Shown piece after piece: positions 1 through 5,682 of a DNA stretch of 5,682 nt. The notes under the pieces are model-generated. The model had not been told where the DNA came from, made no database searches, and saw nothing but the letters and a program-made list of their open reading frames with translations. Position 1 is the stretch's first letter. Each line of letters opens with the position of its first letter. Source of the DNA: Flammeovirgaceae bacterium UBA2786 (GTDB lineage: Bacteria; Bacteroidota; Bacteroidia; Cytophagales; Cyclobacteriaceae); NCBI GenBank assembly GCA_002352225.1, contig DEIA01000034.1:6373-12054 (forward strand), in the 5' to 3' direction. The position numbers and the translations under genes were made by a program.

Positions 1-414
1 CGAAGATTCACCTGCACTTCGTTGTATGTAGTGGATACACGCGAAGTGTTTGTGTCGCCATTAACCGAAGGTGCAAACAATGCCTACGATCTTATCTCAT
101 CAACTGATGAACCCGGCCCAAAGAAGACATTTGAGATTTATCATTTGGTGAAGCGCGGCAAGCAGCATGTACATGTTGGAAGTGTTCTTGCAGCTACCCC
201 ACAACAAGCCATGAGTGAAGCGAAGAAACAATTTAATTCAGGCAAAGTCATTTACAATGTGTGGGCCATTGCAAGTGAAGCTATCCGGTTTACTACATCA
301 GAAGAAAAAGAGTTATGGGTAACGTTACCCGATAAAAAATTTCGCGATGCCTCGGATTATAAAGGCGGTGATAAGTTGAAAGAGTTTTTAGAAAGAAACC
401 AGTCCCAACCATGA
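1..414 (+). CDS. paaB: PaaB, phenylacetyl-CoA epoxidase subunit, 5'-truncated, tandem-domain form
   Basis: PaaB is the small non-catalytic subunit that bridges the PaaA/PaaC core in the cytoplasmic ring-1,2-phenylacetyl-CoA epoxidase, which epoxidises the aromatic ring of phenylacetyl-CoA. The frame is open to base 1, so the gene begins before the window. A TTG at 22 could be called as a start, but the seven codons before it (RRFTCTS) continue a PaaB-like pattern, so it is almost certainly internal. Of the 137 visible residues, about 1-20 (RRFTCTSLYVVDTREVFVSP) match the end of a PaaB domain, typically RRxxxCSIWVVxxxEIVAS. About residues 44-95 then form a complete second domain with the hallmark RGKQHVHVGSV, AMSEAKKQF and YNVWAIASEAI. 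A tail with LWVTLPDKKFRDASDYK follows. Canonical PaaB is about 95 residues with one domain, so this protein is probably a duplication. The stop overlaps the paaC start (ATGA), which implies translational coupling. Family assignment is firm; the tandem reading is inference from a partial first copy. Confidence 0.88.
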   Translation, partial: RRFTCTSLYVVDTREVFVSPLTEGANNAYDLISSTDEPGPKKTFEIYHLVKRGKQHVHVGSVLAATPQQAMSEAKKQFNSGKVIYNVWAIASEAIRFTTSEEKELWVTLPDKKFRDASDYKGGDKLKEFLERNQSQP

Positions 415-1166
415 ACAATCTCGCGCTTAAAGAACTCCTTTACAAATTGGCCGATGACCAATTGATTCTCGGTCACCGCAATTCTGAGTGGACAGGCTTT
501 GGCCCCATACTGGAAGAAGATATTGCCTTTTCTTCTATGGCACAGGATAAAATAGGGCAAAGCTTAGCGTTATATACTTTACTGCAATCACTTGGCGAAA
601 GCGATCCTGACACAGTTGCCTTTACCCGCAACGCCAGTCAGTTTCATAATTGTATTTTGGTAGAGTTACCCAACCAGGAATATGATTTTAGTTTAATCCG
701 GCATTTTCTATTTGATACAGCTGAGGCCTTGCGTTTTGAAGCACTGACAAATTCTTCATACGAACCACTGTCCCAACTGGCCAGGAAAATAAGGGGTGAG
801 TTACGCTACCATACGCTACATGCCAACACGTGGATTAAGCAACTCGGTTCGGCCACCGAAGAAAGTATTACCCGATTGCAAAAGTCACTTGATATCGCCC
901 TGCCCTATGCACTGGGAATTTTTGAACTTTCGTCTTTGGAAAAAGAACTGATTGATCAAAAAATATTTATTGGCGAAAATGCCCTGAAAGAAAAGTGGAT
1001 AGCAAAAATTGAATCGGTTCTTAGCCAGACGCAACTTCGCCTGCCCGATTGGAAAACGGTAACACCTGTGTACGGAGGCCGCGAGGGCAAACATAGTGAA
1101 CACCTTCAACCTTTGCTGGATGAAATGAGTGAAGTGTTTAGAATTGACCCGGGAGCGGAATGGTGA
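411..1166 (+). CDS. paaC: PaaC, phenylacetyl-CoA epoxidase structural subunit
   Basis: This 251-residue cytoplasmic protein is the structural, catalytically inactive ferritin-like partner of the di-iron subunit PaaA in the phenylacetyl-CoA epoxidase. Its length is close to that of E. coli PaaC (about 248). Recognisable family blocks are LADDQLILGHRNSEWTGFGP (13-32), the EEDIA(x)nGQ region (35-50) on the first helical pair, DTVAFTRNASQFHNCILVELPN (67-88), the GELRYH segment (129-134) and the C-terminal GGREGKHSEHLQPLLDEM block (222-239). The protein ends in the family-typical GAEW. The ATG start at 411 lies in the ATGA overlap with the paaB stop; no Shine-Dalgarno sequence is visible, so translation is probably coupled to paaB. 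paaD follows after 73 bp. I see no frameshift or missing block. The identification is confident. Confidence 0.95.
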   Translation: MNNLALKELLYKLADDQLILGHRNSEWTGFGPILEEDIAFSSMAQDKIGQSLALYTLLQSLGESDPDTVAFTRNASQFHNCILVELPNQEYDFSLIRHFLFDTAEALRFEALTNSSYEPLSQLARKIRGELRYHTLHANTWIKQLGSATEESITRLQKSLDIALPYALGIFELSSLEKELIDQKIFIGENALKEKWIAKIESVLSQTQLRLPDWKTVTPVYGGREGKHSEHLQPLLDEMSEVFRIDPGAEW

Positions 1167-1168
1167 AT

Positions 1169-1231
1169 TAGTATTGAGTGCGTGGTTCTGAGTACATAGT
1201 CAAAAAACTAAGGACTATTTACTAAATACTA
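1169..1231 (+). repeat. Nested inverted repeat in the paaC-paaD gap
   Basis: The inner arms are agtacatagtc (1191-1201) and gactatttact (1213-1223). They pair at 10 of 11 positions around an 11-nt A-rich loop. An outer pair, tagtatt (1169-1175) and aatacta (1225-1231), is perfectly complementary over 7 bases. Together they fill most of the 73-bp spacer between the paaC stop and the paaD ATG. No T-run follows the right arm, so this does not look like a standard intrinsic terminator. It could be an mRNA processing or stability element between operon genes, or one copy of a dispersed AT-rich intergenic repeat. The pairing is seen directly; the role is unknown. Confidence 0.55.
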
Positions 1232-1239
1232 TATAAGCT

Positions 1240-1710
1240 ATGGAAAAAAAAATCCTGCATATCCTCGAAACCGTTAAAGACCCCGAGATTCCGGTGCTCT
1301 CGTTGGTAGATTTGGGTGTGATTACAGAGGTGAACGTACAGGATAACACCGTGTTAGTTAAAATGACACCTACGTTTGTGGGTTGCCCCGCCATGGACTA
1401 CATGAAAGCCGAAGTGGAGAATGCCCTGAAGATAAATGGCTATCAGCCACAGGTAGAAATCACTTTTGAAAAACCATGGAGTTCAGATTTGATTTCTGAA
1501 AAAGGAAAGGCTGCATTAAAGAAATATGGTCTTGCTCCCCCACCCGATAGCAAGTTGTTTACCGATCTCGAAATCCTGGAAACAGCCACCTGCCCGCGTT
1601 GCAACCAAAACAATACAGAATTAAAAAGTCCGTTTGGGCCAACGCTTTGCAGGGCCTTATACTATTGCCACACCTGCAAAGAAGCCTTTGAGCAATTTAA
1701 ACCGGTTTAA
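1240..1710 (+). CDS. paaD: PaaD, MIP18/DUF59-family iron-sulfur maturation factor for the epoxidase
   Basis: PaaD (156 residues; E. coli homologue about 165) is not part of the mature epoxidase but is needed for its activity, most likely by supporting iron-sulfur cluster assembly in the PaaE reductase. Residues 1-80 form the MIP18/DUF59 domain, with the signature DPEIPVLSLVDLG (14-26) and the conserved cysteine in VGCPAMD (C49). The C-terminal part is the PaaD-specific cysteine-rich segment, probably metal-binding: C118-x2-C121, C137 in GPTLCRALYYC, and C143-x2-C146, ending in FEQFKPV. ATG at 1240 is preceded by an A/T-rich leader without a Shine-Dalgarno sequence, which is usual in Bacteroidota. 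It is the last gene of the visible Paa run and converges with the ATPase gene 33 bp downstream. The length and all expected motifs are intact. Confidence 0.95.
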   Translation: MEKKILHILETVKDPEIPVLSLVDLGVITEVNVQDNTVLVKMTPTFVGCPAMDYMKAEVENALKINGYQPQVEITFEKPWSSDLISEKGKAALKKYGLAPPPDSKLFTDLEILETATCPRCNQNNTELKSPFGPTLCRALYYCHTCKEAFEQFKPV

Positions 1711-1762
1711 TACAGATTACCCTACAAGGAAGTAAGGATGGAGTTAGTCAAACGTCATCCTT
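1697..1762. terminator. Possible weak bidirectional termination region between convergent genes
   Basis: Two dyads lie at the junction of paaD and the ATPase gene. TTAAACCGGTTTAA (1697-1710) is a perfect 14-bp palindrome that includes the paaD stop codon. A 7-bp stem pairs aaggatg (1734-1740) with catcctt (1756-1762) around a 15-nt loop; its right arm lies inside the 3' end of the ATPase coding sequence. Neither is GC-rich and only short T-runs follow, so strength as an intrinsic terminator is doubtful. The location between converging transcripts is the main argument for a termination role. Confidence 0.25.
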
Positions 1763-3771
1763 TGTATGCGTACTGCATTTAGTATTGCCAACAAGGCAAC
1801 TCCTACATCGGCAAAAACAGCTTCCCACATGGTTGCTAACCCGCCAGCCCCTAATAGCAATACAACCACCTTAACAACAAAAGCCATAGTAATATTTTGC
1901 CAGACAATTCTTTTGGTTTGTTTACCAATAGCAATGGCTGTAGCTATTTTACCGGGTCTGTCATCTTGAATTACTATATCAGCTGTTTCAATGGTGGCAT
2001 CACTTCCTAAACCGCCCATTGCAATGCCCACGTCACTAAACGCAATTACAGGAGCATCATTTACACCGTCTCCTACAAAAGCCACCGTTTCATTATTCGC
2101 TTTTATCCCTTTAACGGTATTGAGTTTGTCCTCGGGTAATAAATCTCCTATTGAATTTTCAATACCCAGTTTACCGGCTACATACCCCACTACGGTACTC
2201 TTATCGCCACTTAACATGGTAATTTTTACATTGGCTTTGTGTAACCGATCTACTGCATCTTCTGCATCTTCTTTTATCTTATCTGCAATAGTAATATATC
2301 CTACAAAGGTTTTATCGTAGGCTATCGCAACGGTAGTAAAAACAATACTGGCCGGGTTAATGGGGTAGCTGATTTTGAACTTGTCCAGCAATTTGAAATT
2401 GCCCACTAAAAGCTTTTTATCATCTAGTGTGGCCATCATTCCTAACCCCGGTATTTCTTCAATGTTAGTTAGCTGAATATTTTCTTTGATGTTACCCACA
2501 TAGCGTTGAATTGCCGTTGCCACGGGATGTGTGCTATAGCTTTCCAACACGCTTACCTTTCTTAAAATATCGGATTGGTCAAATGCATTATCCAAAATTA
2601 CTTCTTGCACGTCAAAAACTCCTTCGGTAAGGGTTCCGGTTTTATCCATTACCACATGTTGCACATTGGCAATAACATCAAGAAAGTTGCTCCCTTTAAA
2701 CAAAATTCCATTTCTGCTGGCAGCCCCAACCCCACCAAAATACCCTAACGGAATACTGATAACAAGTGCGCAAGGACAGGAAATAACCAAAAATACCAAT
2801 GCTCTGTACAACCAATCCGTAAACACATAATCAGAAATTAAAAAGTAGGGTAACAAACAAATTCCGAGTGCCAGAAAAACAACAATGGGTGTATAAACTT
2901 TTGCGAATTTTCTGATGAATAATTCAGTTGGTGCCTTTTGCGAGGTGGCATTTTGAACTAATTCCAATATTCTGCTCAGCTTACTGTCTCTATATGCAGC
3001 GGTGGCCCGTATTTGCACTACCGAATTTATACTTATCATTCCGGCTAACACTGATTCACCTTTATATTTGGTGTCAGGCTTACTCTCTCCGGTTAAAGCA
3101 GCTGTGTTAAACGAGGCCGATTCCGATAACAATTCTCCATCTAATCCTGATTTCTCGCCTGGTTTTAATTGAATAATATCGCCAATACAAGCATGCTCTG
3201 CTTTTATGGTTTGAAGCTGATTGTTTCTCAATACTGTTACTTCATCAGGACGTTGATCCAACAAAGACTTAATATTTGCTTTTGCCCGCCTTACCGCCAG
3301 TGTTTGAAAAATTTCGCCAACAGAATAAAACAACATAACGGCTACACCTTCGGCATATTGCCCTATAGCAAATGCTCCTATAGTAGCAATGCCCATTAAC
3401 AGAAATTCAGAAAACACATCGCCTTTGCCAATGCTTTTTACTGCATCTTTCAATACCGGTAAACCAACGGGTATATACGCTATGGTAAACCAGGCAACCC
3501 TTAACCAGCCAGCAAACCACTCAGGCTTGATAAAACTATCTAACACAATTGCCACTGCAAGCAATACAAATGAAATAACGCCCGGAAGAAACAAGCTTAA
3601 TTTGTTGCTCTCTCCAGAACTATGTTCGTGCGAATGCCCTGTCTTTTTCTTTACAGTATTACTTGCCTCGGGTTCATCAGCCTTACTGTATATTCTATCC
3701 TCTTGTGTACAACAAGTTCTTCTTCCCTGCTCGTCATAGGTGTGTGTATGCGTTGTGTCTGTCTGTATCAT
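1744..3771 (-). CDS. cadA: Zn/Cd/Pb-type P1B ATPase (heavy-metal efflux) with HMA-less His/Cys N-terminus
   Basis: This inner-membrane pump uses ATP to export divalent soft metals (Zn2+, Cd2+, Pb2+). From the ATG at 3771 it has 675 residues. An AGGA sits 6 nt upstream of that ATG; a 14-residue TTG extension to 3813 is possible but less likely. Order: a metal-binding-like tail (1-57) with HTH (8-10), CCTQE (20-24) and GHSHEH (45-50); helices near 58-80, 90-107, 119-140 and 142-160; actuator domain with TGES (227-230); helices near 291-312 and 322-345, the latter with the CPC transport site (332-334); phosphorylated D376 in DKTGT; HP motif (415-416); GDGVNDAP (567-574); and two final helices with K634 and D655 (ADVG). 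CPC followed by SIPLGYFGG, plus the late Lys and Asp, fits the Zn/Cd/Pb group rather than copper pumps. There is no GMxCxxC HMA domain. The gene lies 93 nt downstream of the DinB-fold gene on the same strand. The family is certain; the exact metal and symbol are inferred. Confidence 0.93.
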   Translation of the reverse strand: MIQTDTTHTHTYDEQGRRTCCTQEDRIYSKADEPEASNTVKKKTGHSHEHSSGESNKLSLFLPGVISFVLLAVAIVLDSFIKPEWFAGWLRVAWFTIAYIPVGLPVLKDAVKSIGKGDVFSEFLLMGIATIGAFAIGQYAEGVAVMLFYSVGEIFQTLAVRRAKANIKSLLDQRPDEVTVLRNNQLQTIKAEHACIGDIIQLKPGEKSGLDGELLSESASFNTAALTGESKPDTKYKGESVLAGMISINSVVQIRATAAYRDSKLSRILELVQNATSQKAPTELFIRKFAKVYTPIVVFLALGICLLPYFLISDYVFTDWLYRALVFLVISCPCALVISIPLGYFGGVGAASRNGILFKGSNFLDVIANVQHVVMDKTGTLTEGVFDVQEVILDNAFDQSDILRKVSVLESYSTHPVATAIQRYVGNIKENIQLTNIEEIPGLGMMATLDDKKLLVGNFKLLDKFKISYPINPASIVFTTVAIAYDKTFVGYITIADKIKEDAEDAVDRLHKANVKITMLSGDKSTVVGYVAGKLGIENSIGDLLPEDKLNTVKGIKANNETVAFVGDGVNDAPVIAFSDVGIAMGGLGSDATIETADIVIQDDRPGKIATAIAIGKQTKRIVWQNITMAFVVKVVVLLLGAGGLATMWEAVFADVGVALLAILNAVRIQRMTFD

Positions 3772-3789
3772 CGTTATTCCTGAAAACGT

Positions 3790-3813
3790 TTGCCATATGC
3801 CACCATCTGGCAA
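3790..3813. promoter_or_regulatory. Dyad upstream of the ATPase gene, operator-like
   Basis: TTGCCA (3790-3795) and TGGCAA (3808-3813) are perfect inverted repeats separated by 12 bases. The dyad ends 18 bp before the preferred ATPase ATG (3771). Metal-efflux genes are often controlled by dimeric metal sensors that bind such dyads, but no regulator gene is in the window and 6-bp arms can occur by chance. A TATATTAG (- strand, 3841-3848), one mismatch from TAnnTTTG, lies further upstream and could be the -7 box, but no TTG at the right spacing was found. This is a suggestion only. Confidence 0.22.
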
Positions 3814-3864
3814 TGCATTAAGCAGCGATTGTTCTTTTGGCTAATATAAGAAACTTGGTAAAGC

Positions 3865-4686
3865 CTACCCCATTACAGCTATCATCTTCAATAAAGGTGT
3901 GCCCAAATCCCGATTACCTGCAATCTTTACTCTTTCTGTTATCTGATTCTCCGTCAGGGCCTTGGTAAATAACTTCCACGCAGTATCCGCATCGAATTGC
4001 AACGATGTGGCATTAATTTCCTTTGGTGAAGTCAATAACCACTTACCCAAAGTAGATTCTATTGCCCACACACCCCCGTTGGTACCCGTTACTGTTACTT
4101 GCACACTTGTACCATCGGGCACACTTGTATTTCTATAGGTATAGGGTAAAGCGCGTAAAAGTGTTTCGATCATCGGTAAGAAAAATTCACGCGACATAAT
4201 ACCGTCTTGCTTTACCGCATCACGAATTTGTTGCTGATGGTGCCAGCGTTCGGTGTATTCACGCGCAATATGAAACCAGTTTTTGGACTCATTTTCGCCC
4301 GCCCAAGCCACGGGAAACAAAGCCGTTTCGTATAAGTTCAGTGAGTGATAATAATCAAACATCTGTTTTTGGGTGAGCTGCAAAAACTCAATTAATGTAA
4401 CCGGACTCATGCGCTTCATGGCTTTCACCCAATCGGCATTTAAGCGGTTAAGGTAATGTACTAAATCCTGGTATGAGTTAATTTCATCAGGCTTGTCGCC
4501 AGTATACTTTTGTGCTATTGCAATTGTACGCACACTTGTATCCAACAAGTGCGCAGCCACATCTTTCACTGTCCACAACTTTGCTACGGTTGGTTTACTC
4601 CAATCGGCAGGCTCTAACGATTTCAGCAATTCAATCAGCCTTTGTTCAAGTGGCTCAAACAAATGCAGTGTCTTAATTATTTCCAT
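3865..4686 (-). CDS. DinB-fold protein of the maleylpyruvate isomerase (MDMPI) type
   Basis: From the ATG at 4686 this is a soluble 273-residue protein. Residues about 1-155 form the helical DinB/MDMPI N-terminal bundle, and about 165-273 resemble the alpha/beta MDMPI C-terminal (SCP2-like) domain. Likely metal ligands are H46 in DVAAHLLD and E146 and H150 in EYTERWHHQQQIRDA, spaced like the His/Glu-x3-His triad of mycothiol-dependent maleylpyruvate isomerase. The family covers thiol-dependent isomerases and S-transferases as well as proteins of unknown substrate. Mycothiol is an actinobacterial thiol, so a different cofactor such as bacillithiol would be expected here; this is inference. A longer TTG start at 4761 is possible, but a good promoter match (4717-4747) lies inside that extension, which argues against it. 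The ATPase gene follows 93 nt downstream on the same strand, so cotranscription is possible. No specific reaction can be assigned. Confidence 0.8.
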   Translation of the reverse strand: MEIIKTLHLFEPLEQRLIELLKSLEPADWSKPTVAKLWTVKDVAAHLLDTSVRTIAIAQKYTGDKPDEINSYQDLVHYLNRLNADWVKAMKRMSPVTLIEFLQLTQKQMFDYYHSLNLYETALFPVAWAGENESKNWFHIAREYTERWHHQQQIRDAVKQDGIMSREFFLPMIETLLRALPYTYRNTSVPDGTSVQVTVTGTNGGVWAIESTLGKWLLTSPKEINATSLQFDADTAWKLFTKALTENQITERVKIAGNRDLGTPLLKMIAVMG

Positions 4687-4716
4687 TCCAGCTGTACCCG
4701 TGTGTGCGTTAATCCC

Positions 4717-4747
4717 TAAACTTAAACTGTTTTCTGTGCTTCGCCAA
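4717..4747 (-). promoter_or_regulatory. Bacteroidota-type promoter for the DinB-fold gene
   Basis: On the - strand, TTG (4745-4747) is followed by a 20-nt spacer and then TAAGTTTA (4717-4724). This is one mismatch from the Bacteroidota -7 consensus TAnnTTTG, and the spacing to the -33 TTG is suitable. Transcription would start near 4710-4713, giving a leader of about 25 nt before the ATG at 4686. It favours that ATG over the upstream TTG start. Confidence 0.5.
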
Positions 4748-4914
4748 TTCTCAATCAGCAACTTTCGGTATTAGCGTACACCTGCCCTGGTAATGACCTA
4801 TGTTTTACCACAAAATGTGATGCATATAGGGCAAAATCATGAATTTTAGTTGAGCCTTGTGAAGGTGCCGTTACAAATGCACAGGCTTTGAGAACCCCAG
4901 CCCGGATGCAAATT

Positions 4915-4942
4915 GGCGAGTTAGTACAGGCGAGTTAGCTAA
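4915..4942 (+). repeat. Two-copy 14-bp tandem repeat
   Basis: GGCGAGTTAG occurs at 4915-4924 and again at 4929-4938, giving a 14-bp period (units ending TACA and CTAA). A weaker third unit, ending in CTTAGTTA, may follow to about 4956. The second copy includes the 8-bp palindrome TTAGCTAA (4935-4942). It lies about 55-80 bp upstream of the promoter-like site of the gene at 5051. It could be a direct-repeat binding site or the edge of a dispersed intergenic repeat; nothing in the sequence decides which. Confidence 0.5.
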
Positions 4943-4994
4943 ACAACACTTAGTTATAAAAATTGACCTTTATCAATAATGGGATAAGGTGTTT

Positions 4995-5021
4995 TTGGAT
5001 TGCTAAGACCTTTTAAATTTG
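4995..5021 (+). promoter_or_regulatory. Bacteroidota-type promoter for the gene at 5051
   Basis: TAAATTTG (5014-5021) is an exact match to the -7 consensus TAnnTTTG. The nearest upstream TTG (4995-4997, within GTTTTTGG) leaves a 16-nt spacer, a little shorter than typical, so the -33 part is less certain. The start would fall near 5026-5029, giving a leader of about 22-25 nt. Confidence 0.55.
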
Positions 5022-5050
5022 TATCTTTTCAGGTCTAATAGCCCCACATA

Positions 5051-5682
5051 ATGGCCAAGTTAAAGAACATTGTTAAACAACTTTCAGACACCGATTATAA
5101 ATCCATCTACGATTCGCTTATTGAAAGTAATGCTGAAAAATCGGCCCACTTGTTAAAAGCTTTACGCGAACGCCAACTATCTGACAGCAAGATAATGGTA
5201 GAACTGGAGGTAAACGCAAATGCCTACTATACCCTGCGATCGCGTTTAAACCAGAAAATTGAAGAGCATTTGTTACAACAGATGGAGAGCCCCCGCACCG
5301 ATATACTGCGCAAGGTGGCCAATCTGAACGAAGTGTTGTTTACCAAAAAACGCACCATTACCATTGCTACGCTTAAGAAACTGGAAAAGGAACTGTTGGA
5401 TTATGACCTTGCCAACGAACTTACTATTATTTATAAATCGCTGAAAAAACTCCATGTTAATTCACCCGATCATTTTCAATACTCGCAATTGTATAACCGC
5501 CACGTGGCTTATATGCTGGCCGTTGATAAGGCCGAGGACTTACTAACAGAATATTTCAGGAAATACGGCAGCTACCTTTTGTCGAGTGACGAAACCGAGA
5601 AACTGGGTCTTTCGCTGCTCATGAAAGAAATGCAGAACGTGGCCCGCATTTATGAGTCGCACAGGTTATATGTGTACCAGAG
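5051..5682 (+). CDS. Helical protein of unknown function with HTH-like N-terminal segment, 3'-truncated
   Basis: The frame is open from ATG 5051 to the window end, giving 210 codons plus two bases with no stop, so the gene continues to the right. The start is well fixed: an in-frame TAG lies at 5039-5041, only three codons upstream, and a TAAATTTG box is at 5014-5021. No Shine-Dalgarno is seen. The protein begins MAKLKNIVKQLSD and is highly charged, rich in Leu, Lys and Glu, with no signal peptide or membrane segment. Residues about 45-75 (SDSKIMVELEVNANAYYTLR and onward) look like a helix-turn-helix: a conserved-looking turn, then an RSRL-containing recognition-helix candidate. Residues about 85-210 read as successive amphipathic helices with many Tyr, such as LYNRHVAYMLAVDKAEDLL, compatible with a TPR-like helical repeat. 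It resembles conserved hypothetical proteins of Cytophagales as far as I can recall, but I do not recognise a named family and assign no function. Confidence 0.85.
   Translation, partial: MAKLKNIVKQLSDTDYKSIYDSLIESNAEKSAHLLKALRERQLSDSKIMVELEVNANAYYTLRSRLNQKIEEHLLQQMESPRTDILRKVANLNEVLFTKKRTITIATLKKLEKELLDYDLANELTIIYKSLKKLHVNSPDHFQYSQLYNRHVAYMLAVDKAEDLLTEYFRKYGSYLLSSDETEKLGLSLLMKEMQNVARIYESHRLYVYQ

Larger units (their letters stand above)
4687..5050. other. Divergent intergenic region with outward promoters and short repeats
   Basis: These 364 bases separate two divergently read genes. The left end carries a - strand promoter match (4717-4747) and the right end a + strand match (4995-5021). 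Between them I find no credible coding frame, tRNA or rRNA. I see a 10-bp direct repeat at 4915-4938 and an imperfect stem pairing agccttgtg (4853-4861) with cacaggct (4880-4887), with one bulged base. A short dyad caca-aaa-tgtg (4810-4820) is also present. The middle part (about 4765-4945) is richer in GC than the flanks and reads differently from the AT-rich promoter ends, so it could be an inserted or repeated intergenic element. That last point is inference. Confidence 0.6.

Noticed and set aside
22..414. A complete 130-residue PaaB starting at TTG 22
   Set aside because: The frame is open to base 1 and the codons before the TTG continue a recognisable PaaB domain end, so the TTG is internal and the gene is truncated by the window.
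357..1109. - strand open frames of 67 and 74 codons opposite paaB/paaC
   Set aside because: They overlap confidently identified coding sequence on the other strand and show no domain features.
1766..3739. Several + strand open frames of 60-116 codons opposite the ATPase gene
   Set aside because: They are antisense shadows of a long gene with intact catalytic motifs, with low-complexity Ser/Thr/Pro-rich or otherwise unremarkable translations.
3772..3813. TTG-initiated 14-residue extension of the metal ATPase
   Set aside because: ATG at 3771 has an AGGA at good spacing, and the extension (PDGGIWQTFSGIT) has no family-like character and overlaps the operator-like dyad.
4687..4761. TTG-initiated 25-residue extension of the DinB-fold protein
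   Set aside because: A good Bacteroidota promoter match lies within it (4717-4747), and the family N-terminal helix starts naturally at the ATG at 4686.
4493..4774. A 93-codon + strand frame opposite the DinB-fold gene
   Set aside because: It is antisense to a well-supported coding region and has no recognisable domain or promoter.
4915..4960. Integron attC-like recombination site around GTTAG motifs
   Set aside because: The motifs do not satisfy the GTTRRRY core or its complementary partner, and no paired stem of the right layout is present.
1..5682. CRISPR array, transposase, tRNA or rRNA
   Set aside because: No regularly spaced repeats, no transposase-like protein and no tRNA/rRNA-like sequence was found on reading both strands by eye.

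Overview
The window looks like chromosomal DNA of a member of the Bacteroidota, probably a Cytophagales-type genome. The evidence is a set of promoter-like sites close to the Bacteroidota pattern (TTG, then TAnnTTTG), mostly absent Shine-Dalgarno sequences, moderate GC, and the character of the encoded proteins. This assignment comes from reading the sequence, not from a database match.

Layout: positions 1-1710 (+ strand) hold the 3' part of a phenylacetate-degradation operon. It contains the end of paaB (cut by the window edge), paaC (overlapping paaB by 4 bp) and paaD (after a 73-bp gap holding an inverted repeat). PaaB and PaaC are non-catalytic parts of the ring-1,2-phenylacetyl-CoA epoxidase PaaABCE, and PaaD is its iron-sulfur maturation factor. 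paaA and paaE are not seen and would be expected upstream of the window. The visible paaB remnant reads as the tail of one PaaB domain followed by a complete second one.

Positions 1744-4686 (- strand, convergent with paaD) hold two genes read in the order 4686 to 1744. The first encodes a DinB-fold protein of the maleylpyruvate-isomerase type. The second encodes a Zn/Cd/Pb-exporting P1B-type ATPase whose N-terminus lacks the usual HMA domain and carries histidine pairs and a CCxxE motif instead. Both have an ATG start that is better supported than longer TTG-initiated versions.

Positions 4687-5050 are a divergent intergenic region with outward-facing promoter-like sites at each end and a short tandem repeat in the middle. 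Position 5051 starts a gene for a helical protein of unknown function with an HTH-like N-terminal segment; it runs off the right edge.

The Paa genes act together in aerobic phenylacetate catabolism. The ATPase and DinB-fold genes are not obviously related to that pathway. I see no CRISPR array, transposase, tRNA, rRNA or clear mobile element. I do not see a convincing new multi-gene system; the points worth a second look are the tandem PaaB architecture, the modified ATPase N-terminus, the unknown truncated gene and a few intergenic repeats.
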